64,000 bases of DNA from CBDCUC01 sp965222485 (GTDB lineage: Bacteria; Pseudomonadota; Alphaproteobacteria; Rhizobiales; Hyphomicrobiaceae), in NCBI GenBank assembly GCA_965222485.1, contig CBDCUC010000039.1, positions 186,001 through 250,000 on the forward strand. The letters run 5' to 3'. The notes under the pieces were generated by a model, which worked only from the letters and a program-made list of their open reading frames with translations, was not told the DNA's origin and ran no database searches. Position numbers and translations under genes: made by a program. Below, in pieces: positions 51,639 through 59,718 of this stretch. Position 1 is the first letter of the stretch, and each line of letters opens with the position of its first letter.

Positions 51639-53336
51639 TTAGCGCAGAACGGTCTTGACCGAACGCTTGCCCAATCCAGTGGGCGTTGCCGCAGGGCGCG
51701 CAGTCTTCGTTGCCTTCGCGTGCCCTCCTACGAAATTGACGGCCCGCCCGGAGAATTGCTGCGTCCACAAAAGTTCGGCCACTTGCCGGCGGGGGTTGAA
51801 TTGCAACGGCAGCGCCGAGCCGTCGTCATCCACAAACTCAATGATCGCGGCCACGTCGGGGCGTGTCATGTGAGCCAGAGCCGGATCATCGAAAGATGCA
51901 GTTGCCGTCATGAGCGGCGCAATAGGAAATGGTCTGTAATACAATTCCTCGGGATGCTCTTCGTCAAAAGCCGGTGCTGAGAGCCAGTTGGTCGGTGTTG
52001 CCTGATCTAGGCTACCGGTTGCGCTATCCTCAGTGCCACCGACCGGGCCGCTGGTGCGAGCATCTGCAAACTCAGCGGCCGTGCTGCCGTTGGCTGCAAT
52101 AGATGACTTGCGTGTCGCAGGCTGTGGCGCGGGCACGCGCCCCGGCGCTGCTGCTAGCTTTGTATTGGACGTATGGTCAGGCCCAGCAGGCGTCGTCGTG
52201 TTGGCGGGTGCATCGAAGTGCGGCGGCGTTGGGACAAAGGCGGCCAAGCGGAAAAGATCGGCTAGACGTGAGCGATCGGCACGCGATGGTCCAGGTGTAA
52301 ATTTGCTGGGACGTTGTGCAAGGCGCGGATTGCCAACAAGTGAGGGTTTAGGTTCTGCTGCCTCAGGCACAGAGGTTGGAGGCTGCCCAACGCGCGATGT
52401 TGCAGGAGCCGCCCTACTCGCATGCCCGCTTTCCGGCGGCGGTGGCACGGCGGCTGTTGGTGGTGACAAGGCCGCTAGCTGCGTCGTTTCTGCAGGCGCC
52501 GGTTTAACGTCCCGTGGACTCGACGCGACCTTCGTCTGCCAAGGAGTTGTCGTAGCTGGTGGTGTAGCGCGCGCCACAAGTACGGGCCTAGGCGCATTTT
52601 TAATGGACTGGCGCAATTGGTGGTAGCTTGTGACGTGCTGCGCTAGTTTCGTGTATTTCTGCCGCGCTCTGCGGACTTCGGTCTGGGTGATACGCCCACC
52701 ACGAATGTGCGGGGACTTGCCACTGGGAAACAGCAACGCCAGCTCATGACGCGGCATGCGCGGCCAATGGCGCACACGGCCCGTGTCAACATGAACAAAC
52801 GGGATCGCCGACGTTGGATAGTAGCCAACCCCGCCGCGTTCTCGGATCAGCGCTGAATAGCGAAGCCGTCGCAACGGCACATCGGGAAAGTGTACATCGA
52901 CTGCAAGCCCGAGGATGTGCCGACTCTTTCTCGCCTGCCCGCCGACTTTTCGGCGCAACATGTCATTGGTTTTTTGTGAGCGATAACCCGAAATGATATG
53001 AATAGGTTCGCGTGAGCCAAGTTCAGTGTGGATTTCCCACAAAAGGTCGACCAGTTTTGGATCCATCTTTGTCGCCTCGTCGCGGCGCCAGTCACGCATG
53101 ATCCAGTTGATTTTCTTCATCGCCTCCGGCACATAGCGGCCCTTGTGCTTGTAGACGATCGAGAGCTTTTCCTTTTTGTGAATATTATAAAGGGAGATCA
53201 GACGCGCGTCCGACACATCGGCCGACAGCTGCCGGGTTAGAAGTGGTCCGAAGATCCCGCTTGCCAGAGCTGAAATGGCGAGAATGGCGAAAAGCCGCCG
53301 CCTTGCCACCGCTCCTGCCCCTTCAGTGACGACCAT
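51639..53336 (-). CDS. DUF882 (M15-like) exported protein with long proline-rich tail
   Basis: 565 residues from ATG 53336, where a signal/anchor begins (RRRLFAILAISALASGIFG). The DUF882/Peptidase_M15_3 domain covers about 45-205: YVPEAMKKINWIMRDWRRDE, IISGYRSQKTNDMLRR, SRHILGLAVDVHFPDV (His and Asp zinc ligands) and PFVHVDTGRVRHW (third His). The rest is a Pro/Ala/Thr-rich disordered tail. Likely a periplasmic peptidoglycan-active protein of the YcbK type. It is tandem with the L,D-transpeptidase gene upstream. Confidence 0.85.
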   Translation of the reverse strand: MVVTEGAGAVARRRLFAILAISALASGIFGPLLTRQLSADVSDARLISLYNIHKKEKLSIVYKHKGRYVPEAMKKINWIMRDWRRDEATKMDPKLVDLLWEIHTELGSREPIHIISGYRSQKTNDMLRRKVGGQARKSRHILGLAVDVHFPDVPLRRLRYSALIRERGGVGYYPTSAIPFVHVDTGRVRHWPRMPRHELALLFPSGKSPHIRGGRITQTEVRRARQKYTKLAQHVTSYHQLRQSIKNAPRPVLVARATPPATTTPWQTKVASSPRDVKPAPAETTQLAALSPPTAAVPPPPESGHASRAAPATSRVGQPPTSVPEAAEPKPSLVGNPRLAQRPSKFTPGPSRADRSRLADLFRLAAFVPTPPHFDAPANTTTPAGPDHTSNTKLAAAPGRVPAPQPATRKSSIAANGSTAAEFADARTSGPVGGTEDSATGSLDQATPTNWLSAPAFDEEHPEELYYRPFPIAPLMTATASFDDPALAHMTRPDVAAIIEFVDDDGSALPLQFNPRRQVAELLWTQQFSGRAVNFVGGHAKATKTARPAATPTGLGKRSVKTVLR

Positions 53337-53736
53337 GCCAGCTTGTGATCCTCGTTGTTGGTGCCGCCGGTGGTGTTTGCGCCCGTCTTGGGCAGGCAGG
53401 AGCCAATGAACTCCCGTGCCGTAATTGCCTTGGTCGCGACAGTCGATCGGCGCACTTCTACTATCGCCCCTCAGCCCAAGTGCTAATAGCGACGCAACTA
53501 ATCTACGCACAGTGTCACAAGACTGATGCTCGGATACGGCGCCAGCGTGGCGGTTGTGCGGCCCCCGAAAGCAGGTTATCCGGCCTATCCCCGGTAGTCG
53601 TGCCCACAATTCCGCCGCTAACTCATCACGAGGGTTTGGCGCGAGAAAACCACTCCAGTGGCATTTAGCGCACCGGTAACGCTCAAACGAACACTATGAC
53701 AGGCCGGAAACCGCCTTGGTTTGACCCGGTCGGTGT
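53337..53736. other. Intergenic region
   Basis: About 400 bp between the L,D-transpeptidase stop and the DUF882 start. The DUF882 frame stays open upstream to 53609, but the translated part is neither hydrophobic nor recognisable. No repeat or terminator found. Confidence 0.4.
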
Positions 53737-55557
53737 CTAAAACCCGAATATGGCGTCGAAAATGTTCATCGGCGCATTCCACTGGTTGTATTTCTGGGCA
53801 AGCATCCGGCGGTCGATCTTGACCGGCGCCAGATGATCCCGCCCCTTGTCGATGAGGTCGAACTTTTTCGCCAGCGCTAACTTAATACGCTTCTCGTGAC
53901 CATAGACGTCTCGAATGGCCGTCACCTCGCCGCTGTCATCCGCAACGGCGGTAAAGTAGGTGACATGAACCGGGATCTTCTTGTCCAATGTTATGTTGTT
54001 ATTCTTTGGGCCTTTCCGAATGACTGAATCCACCTTTTCAGTGTCCCAGCCCTGAACCTCTTCCATGACGATTTCTGCAAGCCGAACTGGATTTCGTACC
54101 CGCATGCAGCCATGACTGAACGTGCGCTGCGACTGTCTGAAAAGGTTCTTCGTCGGCGTGTCGTGCATGTAGACCTGGTGCTTGTTGGGAAACATGAACT
54201 TGACAACGCCCAGCACATTGCTGCGCCCTGGTGGTTGATAAACATGGAACCGGCGAATATCGGCCTGGCTCCAATCGACACTGGAAGGATTGATGTCGCG
54301 GCCGCGGTATTGCATGCGCAGACCGTTTTTATAAAACGATCCGCCTCCGCGCATCAGTCCCGGCAACAGCTCTTTGACCTTGATGGAGTTAGGCACGCCC
54401 CAAAACGGATGAAATACCACTGTCTCCATCTCATCTGAGAAAACCGGCGTCTGATTGTTCGTCTTGCCAGTGATGATCCGCTCCTTGTGGATCACCTCAC
54501 CATTCTTGATCACCCGTATCGTGTATTCAGGGATGTTCACTGCGATATGAAAATCGCCAAGGTCGTCCGGCATCCAGCGCCAGGCTTCCATGTTGGCCAA
54601 AAGCACCTCTTTTGTAAGGACCGCCTTGTCGCCGGCAAGCGCACGCCGCGTACCGTTTCCCACGATACCATCGACATACAGGCCATTCTCGCGTTGAAAC
54701 GCTTTCACTGCCTTGACGAGTTCATCATCGTAGACTTCTTCCGGAGAGCGAGCCCGGGCGTTCTCTCCATCATCACTGTCAGAGGTGTTTTCCGATGTAC
54801 TTTCCGGCTCAGGCACCGCCACTTCAAGGCGCTTACGCAGAATGGCAACGTGCGGGTGGCGCATGCCGGGCTTCAACATCGGCCCCTTCTGAGGCACGGT
54901 CACGTCTTCCTCTGCTTCAGCCTCTTCACGCAGCGCCAGCAGCTTCTTACGCAAGATCTTGAAGCCTTCATGCTGAGGATGCAGGTTGCGCAAATAGGTA
55001 TCACCCTCGGTCGCAGCAACGATTTCTTCAAGCACGTCCGCAGGCGGTTTGAGTTGCGCCTTGCGGTCAAGATATGAACTCAGCAATTCCGTTGGATCGG
55101 GGATGCGCCCGCCACGCGCGTGGCGCGCATATTTCAAAACGGCAAGTGACAACGCCATTTCATTCGCTGCCGCGTCGCCATCCTGTCCGTTGCTGCGAGA
55201 AAAATCTGCATCGGGCAGAGCGAAAGCCTTTGACTCAAGACCCCAATCATCCGCTTTCTTGATCTCGGCGATGGCCGCTTTCGCCTTGTCGGTAAACCCG
55301 TCCTCGTCAAGCCACAACGTCTTCATGGCACGCGCGGAATAAAAGTTGGCGAGCGCCTCGCGGTCTTCCGCGTCGGCCGCCGCGGCCTCTTTCGCTTTGT
55401 CGAGAAGGCGCTGATGAACGATAGAGCCGATAGCATCCTGTTGGATAGCCGGCTCGTCGGCCGCTTCGGATTCGACAGCGGCGACAGGTCCCGCGGCCGC
55501 AAACGCCAGCGCTACCGCAGCACAAAAACCACCCAATGTTCCTTGCCACTGGTCCAT
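53737..55557 (-). CDS. L,D-transpeptidase (YcbB/LdtD-like)
   Basis: 606 residues with a Sec signal (LGGFCAAVALAFAAAGPVAA). Domain order: N-terminal scaffold (50-250), peptidoglycan-binding domain with ALAGDKAVLTKEVLLANMEA, and a YkuD catalytic domain with HDTPTKNLFRQSQRTFSHGC followed by MRVRNP; the SHGCMRV Cys is the nucleophile. It forms 3-3 cross-links or attaches proteins to peptidoglycan. The Shine-Dalgarno GGAGGTGATC before the ATG is nearly perfect. Acts in the periplasm. Confidence 0.92.
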   Translation of the reverse strand: MDQWQGTLGGFCAAVALAFAAAGPVAAVESEAADEPAIQQDAIGSIVHQRLLDKAKEAAAADAEDREALANFYSARAMKTLWLDEDGFTDKAKAAIAEIKKADDWGLESKAFALPDADFSRSNGQDGDAAANEMALSLAVLKYARHARGGRIPDPTELLSSYLDRKAQLKPPADVLEEIVAATEGDTYLRNLHPQHEGFKILRKKLLALREEAEAEEDVTVPQKGPMLKPGMRHPHVAILRKRLEVAVPEPESTSENTSDSDDGENARARSPEEVYDDELVKAVKAFQRENGLYVDGIVGNGTRRALAGDKAVLTKEVLLANMEAWRWMPDDLGDFHIAVNIPEYTIRVIKNGEVIHKERIITGKTNNQTPVFSDEMETVVFHPFWGVPNSIKVKELLPGLMRGGGSFYKNGLRMQYRGRDINPSSVDWSQADIRRFHVYQPPGRSNVLGVVKFMFPNKHQVYMHDTPTKNLFRQSQRTFSHGCMRVRNPVRLAEIVMEEVQGWDTEKVDSVIRKGPKNNNITLDKKIPVHVTYFTAVADDSGEVTAIRDVYGHEKRIKLALAKKFDLIDKGRDHLAPVKIDRRMLAQKYNQWNAPMNIFDAIFGF

Positions 55558-55950
55558 CGATCACCTCCAAGTTGCCGGCGCGAAAATTTAGAGGACACGC
55601 GCCCTATTGGCCAGCAATCAGGCTGGCCATCACGCCTCCACGCCTGCGTTGGGCGCAAGAGTGTTGCTCAAATGCATGATTTAGGGCGTGTATCCGCGGC
55701 TTCAACAGGGCGGAATAGAGGCGCCGCAGTGCCGTTTAAATGACAAATGAATGAATGGATCTGCAACGCATGCATGAAGGGCCAGCGGACCGGCGACCTG
55801 CAAAGGGCAGCTGACGTGCGGACAACCACCCCGCAACTGACCTGGCGTACCCTCGCCGCAAGGTTCGGCTTGGGGCCATTTCCTGTCATCAGGTCAGATG
55901 CGACGATATACAGATTTGTGGGTTGAAGCGGACAGTAACACTAGATGACT
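55558..55950. other. Intergenic region
   Basis: About 390 bp between the kinase-phosphatase stop and the L,D-transpeptidase start. The latter's promoter should lie here. I see no gene or conserved element. Confidence 0.4.
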
Positions 55951-57705
55951 CTACCCCACCCCTAGCGCAACTAACAAAACCGCATTTACAAGCAATGACG
56001 CGAGCGCCAACCACATCCAGAATTTTGCCGGGTCGCGTTGAAGCCACGGCGTCGCATCGGGCCGGTCGAATTCGGGATTGGGACGGGCAAGGTCGGCAAT
56101 GAAGGCGGAAAGTGCATCGTAGCGCTTGTTGAGATCACGATTGACCGCCTTTTCCAGCGCCGCCGACACCCAGTAGGGGATGGCGTCATTGTGCTCCGCG
56201 GCGGGCACATACTTGAGATGAGACACAGACCGCTCGTCTGAAAAACCTTCACCATAAGGTAATCGGCCTGTCATCATCTGGTAGACGATCACACCCAGCG
56301 AATAGATGTCGGACCGGTTTGTCGGCTTGTAGCCCAGGTGATATTCCGGCGCCGTGTAGTCGACTGTGCCAACGAGTGTCGGCCTTTTGACCGGCCCGTC
56401 GATTTCATCAAGACCAGCAATCCCTGTCGATCCGAAGTCGATAATCTTCGCAGTGCCATGCTGGTCTATGACAACATTATCGGGTTTCAGATCTTGATGG
56501 ATCATGTCTTTGCGATGAAAGGCCCTGAGGCCTGACGCGATTTGGTCGGCAAGCCCCCGTACGTCTACCAGCGACGGGTGAGAATTTTCATCCATCCATT
56601 GCTGCAACGTAATCCCATCGACATACTCAGTTACGTAATAGAGAAAACTTCGCGGTCCCTTCGGATCGAGAACGCGCACAACATTAGGGCTATGAATGCG
56701 CCGCCCGGCCCACTCCTCGCGCATGAACATTTCTATGTAGCCGGGATCGTCCTCGAAATTTACCGAAGGAGTTTTGATAATCACCCGCTGGCCTGAGTCT
56801 TCGTCGCGCGCAACATAGACCTGCGTCCGGTTCGAAGCATGAACCTCGCTTTCGATACGGTAGCCCTCAAACATCATTCCCGGGTCAAGGTCGGGCGGGA
56901 ACGGTAGTTCGGTTAGTGTTCTGATGTGCGCGTGTTCGTCGAGAACGCCGGGGTTATCAATCCGTACGATTTGGCAAGTGAGATTGTCGGGGCTTTCATT
57001 TTCGAATGCAGCCGAAACGATTTCCCGCGCCGCAAGGTCCAGGTCTTCAGCATGTTGATTGATGATTTTGAGCACTCTTGCCGGTGAAATATATCCATGC
57101 ACGCCGTCGGTCGTAAAGACAATGATGTCCCCGTGACGGACCGGAATACTGCGGTAATCGATCTCAAGTTCGCGCTCTATGCCCATGGCTCGCGATAAGT
57201 ATTCGCTGTCGCGGGAAAAGCGAACACTGTGGTCTGTAGTGAGCGGTTCAAGGCTGCCATCACGTAACAACGAAATTCTGGCATCGCCCACATGGAAAAT
57301 GTGAGCGATGCCGGACTTGAGCACGAGCCCGGAAAATGTCGAGGCAAGCCCCCGATCCGACAGATATTGGATTTGCCCTTGCCGGTATAGCCATTGGTTG
57401 ACGGCACACAAGACACTTGCGACCGATTTCTTGACCGGCCACGACTCATGCGTGCTGTAGTAATCGTCAAGGAAGCTTTTGATACAGGTTTCGCTGGCTT
57501 CTTTCGCCGCCTCACTAGCGCTGACGCCGTCCGCGATTGCCATTGCGACTCCTTTCGTGTGTAACAACGCCCCAGTGGGGGTGATGACACCGTAGGAATC
57601 TTCGTTGCGCGCTTTTCGCCCGGCTTCGGAATGCTGGCCAATGGTAACTGCGGGACCAACTTGCAACTTGCCCGACCTTTCCATTCGTATGCGACAGGCA
57701 CGCAT
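55951..57705 (-). CDS. PP2C phosphatase-protein kinase fusion
   Basis: 584 residues. An N-terminal PP2C-like phosphatase (about 20-250: ARNEDSYGV, AIADGVSASEA, FHVGDARISLLRDG, FTTDGVHGY, SPDNLTCQIVRIDN) is fused to a Ser/Thr kinase (about 275-535) with catalytic loop HQDLKPDNVVID, DFG in IIDFGSTG and APE in TVDYTAPEYH. A C-terminal transmembrane helix (WMWLALASLLVNAVLLVALG) anchors it. The catalytic-loop Arg (HRD) is Gln here. Such fusions accompany assimilatory nitrate genes in many proteobacteria; the substrate is not known. It lies 80 bp after narK on the same strand, so probably co-transcribed. Confidence 0.9.
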   Translation of the reverse strand: MRACRIRMERSGKLQVGPAVTIGQHSEAGRKARNEDSYGVITPTGALLHTKGVAMAIADGVSASEAAKEASETCIKSFLDDYYSTHESWPVKKSVASVLCAVNQWLYRQGQIQYLSDRGLASTFSGLVLKSGIAHIFHVGDARISLLRDGSLEPLTTDHSVRFSRDSEYLSRAMGIERELEIDYRSIPVRHGDIIVFTTDGVHGYISPARVLKIINQHAEDLDLAAREIVSAAFENESPDNLTCQIVRIDNPGVLDEHAHIRTLTELPFPPDLDPGMMFEGYRIESEVHASNRTQVYVARDEDSGQRVIIKTPSVNFEDDPGYIEMFMREEWAGRRIHSPNVVRVLDPKGPRSFLYYVTEYVDGITLQQWMDENSHPSLVDVRGLADQIASGLRAFHRKDMIHQDLKPDNVVIDQHGTAKIIDFGSTGIAGLDEIDGPVKRPTLVGTVDYTAPEYHLGYKPTNRSDIYSLGVIVYQMMTGRLPYGEGFSDERSVSHLKYVPAAEHNDAIPYWVSAALEKAVNRDLNKRYDALSAFIADLARPNPEFDRPDATPWLQRDPAKFWMWLALASLLVNAVLLVALGVG

Positions 57706-57783
57706 ATAGCAGAACGACCCGCCGGGATATTGCCAAAGCTTACCCGGCGGGCTCCATTCTTGTTTAAACGGCGCTGGCCGCGA

Positions 57784-59265
57784 TCAGGTCACGTCAATCA
57801 AGGTCACGGAACCATCGGGCATGACCTCTGCAGTTTGGCCTTCAGGTTCGTCCAGGAATAGAAACACTGCAATGATCGTGACTACTGCCGCACCGGCAAT
57901 GACCATGAAGAAGACCTGCGGGCTGACAAACGAGAGCACTGTTAAGAAACATACAGCTCCGACGTTGCCGTAAGCGCCCACCTGACCAGCGATCTGGCCG
58001 GTCATGCGGCGCTTGACAATCGGCACCATTGCGAAGACGGCACCCTCGCCGGCCTGCACAAAGAACGAGCAGGCCATGGTCATTGCAACCGCGAGAGGCA
58101 GCCAGAACTCTGATGTGATCAACGACATTCCGAAATAGCCGCACGCAAGACCTGTAAGCAAGACAAGAAGCGTCTTGCGGCGGCCGAAATTATCGGAGAT
58201 CCAGCCCCCGCCCGGGCGCGCTGCCAGATTCATGAACGCGTAACCCGAAGCCAGAAGTCCCGCCATTACGGCTGACAACCCAAACGTATCCTGGAAGAAC
58301 AACGGCAGCATGGATACCACGGCGAGCTCGGAACCAAAGGTTACAAGGTAGGCGAGGTCCAAAACCGCGACTTGTTTGAATTTGTAGCGATGAATCTCCG
58401 CGACCGGTTTTAAGAACACCTCCCGGTTGATGAGATAGGCGCGATAGACTTGGTAGAGATAAAGGCCGAGCAGCACCAGATAGATCGCATTGGTGGCATA
58501 TTCGGGCAGAATACCGAGATTGGTCGGGCCGAGCTTCCACGTCAGCACACCGAGCGCAATCATCAGCGGTGCAAGCATGAGGATGTAGAGGAAGAAGTCA
58601 CCAATCGACGTAACTTCCAAGGCCCCCATCTTCTTCGGCTTGAAGTAAGTTGATCCCTTGGGTGTATTGCGCACCGATGAGTAGTAGATCCCCGAGTAGA
58701 TGATCGCGATCACGCCCGTCAACGCGATAGCCCAGCGCCAGCTTTCTTCACCCCCAATTAGCAATGCAATCGTCGGCAAACTCATTGCCGCGGCGGCCGA
58801 GCCGAAATTGCCCCAGCCGCCGTAAATTCCTTCAGCAGTCCCGACATGACGTGCCGGAAACCACTCCCCGACCATGCGGATGCCGATGACGAAACCGGCA
58901 CCAACAAAGCCAAGTAAGAAGCGTGTGATTGCCATTGCCTCAAACGTGTTCGCAGCGGCATATGCAAAACACAGCAAGCCGGATATAGCGAGCAACACCG
59001 AGTAGACGATCCGCGGTCCATACCTGTCGACCATCATGCCGATGACGATGCGCGCAGGAATCGTAAGTGCAACGTTCAAGATCAGCAGCGTTTTGACTTC
59101 TTGCTCTGATAGACCCAGGTCGTCGCGAATGGCCGCAAGCAAAGGCGCGTGGTTGAACCAAACGAAGAACGAGATGAAAAACGCGATCCAGGTGAAATGA
59201 AGAGTCTTGATCTTAGGATCTTTGAAATTGAGCAGGTTCAATCCACCTGCGGAAGTATCTGCCAT
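57784..59265 (-). CDS. narK: Nitrate/nitrite transporter (NarK/NasA-type MFS)
   Basis: 493 residues with about 12 transmembrane helices. It has the nitrate-porter signatures GFVGAGFVIGIRMVGEWFPA in helix 5 and GVLASGYAFMNLAARPGGGW in helix 8, with the substrate-binding Arg. GGAGGGGG stands just before ATG 59265. First gene of the leftward transcript with the phosphatase-kinase. Imports nitrate for NasA/NirBD. Confidence 0.92.
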   Translation of the reverse strand: MADTSAGGLNLLNFKDPKIKTLHFTWIAFFISFFVWFNHAPLLAAIRDDLGLSEQEVKTLLILNVALTIPARIVIGMMVDRYGPRIVYSVLLAISGLLCFAYAAANTFEAMAITRFLLGFVGAGFVIGIRMVGEWFPARHVGTAEGIYGGWGNFGSAAAAMSLPTIALLIGGEESWRWAIALTGVIAIIYSGIYYSSVRNTPKGSTYFKPKKMGALEVTSIGDFFLYILMLAPLMIALGVLTWKLGPTNLGILPEYATNAIYLVLLGLYLYQVYRAYLINREVFLKPVAEIHRYKFKQVAVLDLAYLVTFGSELAVVSMLPLFFQDTFGLSAVMAGLLASGYAFMNLAARPGGGWISDNFGRRKTLLVLLTGLACGYFGMSLITSEFWLPLAVAMTMACSFFVQAGEGAVFAMVPIVKRRMTGQIAGQVGAYGNVGAVCFLTVLSFVSPQVFFMVIAGAAVVTIIAVFLFLDEPEGQTAEVMPDGSVTLIDVT

Positions 59266-59334
59266 TATCCCCCTCCTTCAGAAAACTTCGCGCTCAACCG
59301 ACTTGGCGACTTGCGCGACGCGCCAATGCTGCAT

Positions 59335-59350
59335 TGCAGCAAACATACCA
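59335..59350 (-). promoter_or_regulatory. Sigma-54-like promoter for narK
   Basis: Minus strand TGGTATGTTTGCTGCA: GG and GC elements ten bases apart, as in the -24/-12 consensus TGGCACG-N4-TTGCA. It would start transcription near 59325, about 60 bases before the narK start. Confidence 0.5.
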
Positions 59351-59428
59351 ATTCACAATGCATCTCATAGATCATTGTTTTTATGAGTTTTTTTACATGC
59401 CGGAGGCCCGGTCTGCACAAGTGAGTAC

Positions 59429-59445
59429 TGCCAAAAGTTGGTGCA
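59429..59445. promoter_or_regulatory. NtrC-like binding site
   Basis: TGCCAAAAGTTGGTGCA. The right half GGTGCA matches the NtrC consensus TGCACY-N5-GGTGCA and the left half partly. It lies 100-180 bases upstream of both predicted sigma-54 start points, a normal enhancer distance. Confidence 0.45.
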
Positions 59446-59468
59446 AATTCCGCGATTTCTGCCAATTA

Positions 59469-59485
59469 TTTTTGCATTGCAAAAA
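59469..59485. promoter_or_regulatory. 17-bp perfect palindrome
   Basis: TTTTTGCA-T-TGCAAAAA, exactly symmetric around one base, in the nitrate control region about 120 bp upstream of the nirB sigma-54 site. Probably an operator; its regulator is unknown. Confidence 0.5.
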
Positions 59486-59589
59486 TACTCATCAATTTGC
59501 CTATGAATTGATCATGCCTTGCATTTGCCTATTAGGCTGGCTTCCTAATTGGAGGCGTAATTACAATGTGTTATGCGATATTTTCGTTG

Positions 59590-59604
59590 TGGCATGATTG
59601 TTGC
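59590..59604 (+). promoter_or_regulatory. Sigma-54-like promoter for nirB-nirD-nasA
   Basis: TGGCATGATTGTTGC: GG at 59591-59592 and GC at 59603-59604 with ten bases between, fitting TGGCACG-N4-TTGC closely. Start of transcription near 59616, giving a leader of about 100 bases with hairpins before nirB. Confidence 0.65.
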
Positions 59605-59615
59605 GCTGCACTACT

Positions 59616-59718
59616 CAAGCGTCCGGGGAGACACACGGGGCGCTTCTAGCGGTGGCATCCCGGTGATGACCATCATGGGGTCATTCAAAGAGGGGCGGCT
59701 TCGGCCGAAATTCACTTT
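59616..59718 (+). promoter_or_regulatory. Structured leader of nirB
   Basis: Contains ATGACC/GGTCAT (59666-59684) and a C(TTCG)G-capped hairpin CGGC-TTCG-GCCG (59696-59707) only 11 bases before the ATG. No Shine-Dalgarno sequence is visible. Leaders with paired hairpins are used by ANTAR antiterminators such as NasT in front of assimilatory nitrate genes; that mechanism is an inference here. Confidence 0.4.

Noticed and set aside
53345..53668. 107-codon plus-strand open frame upstream of the DUF882 gene
   Set aside because: No start signal or family; opposite to the probable promoter region of the DUF882 gene.
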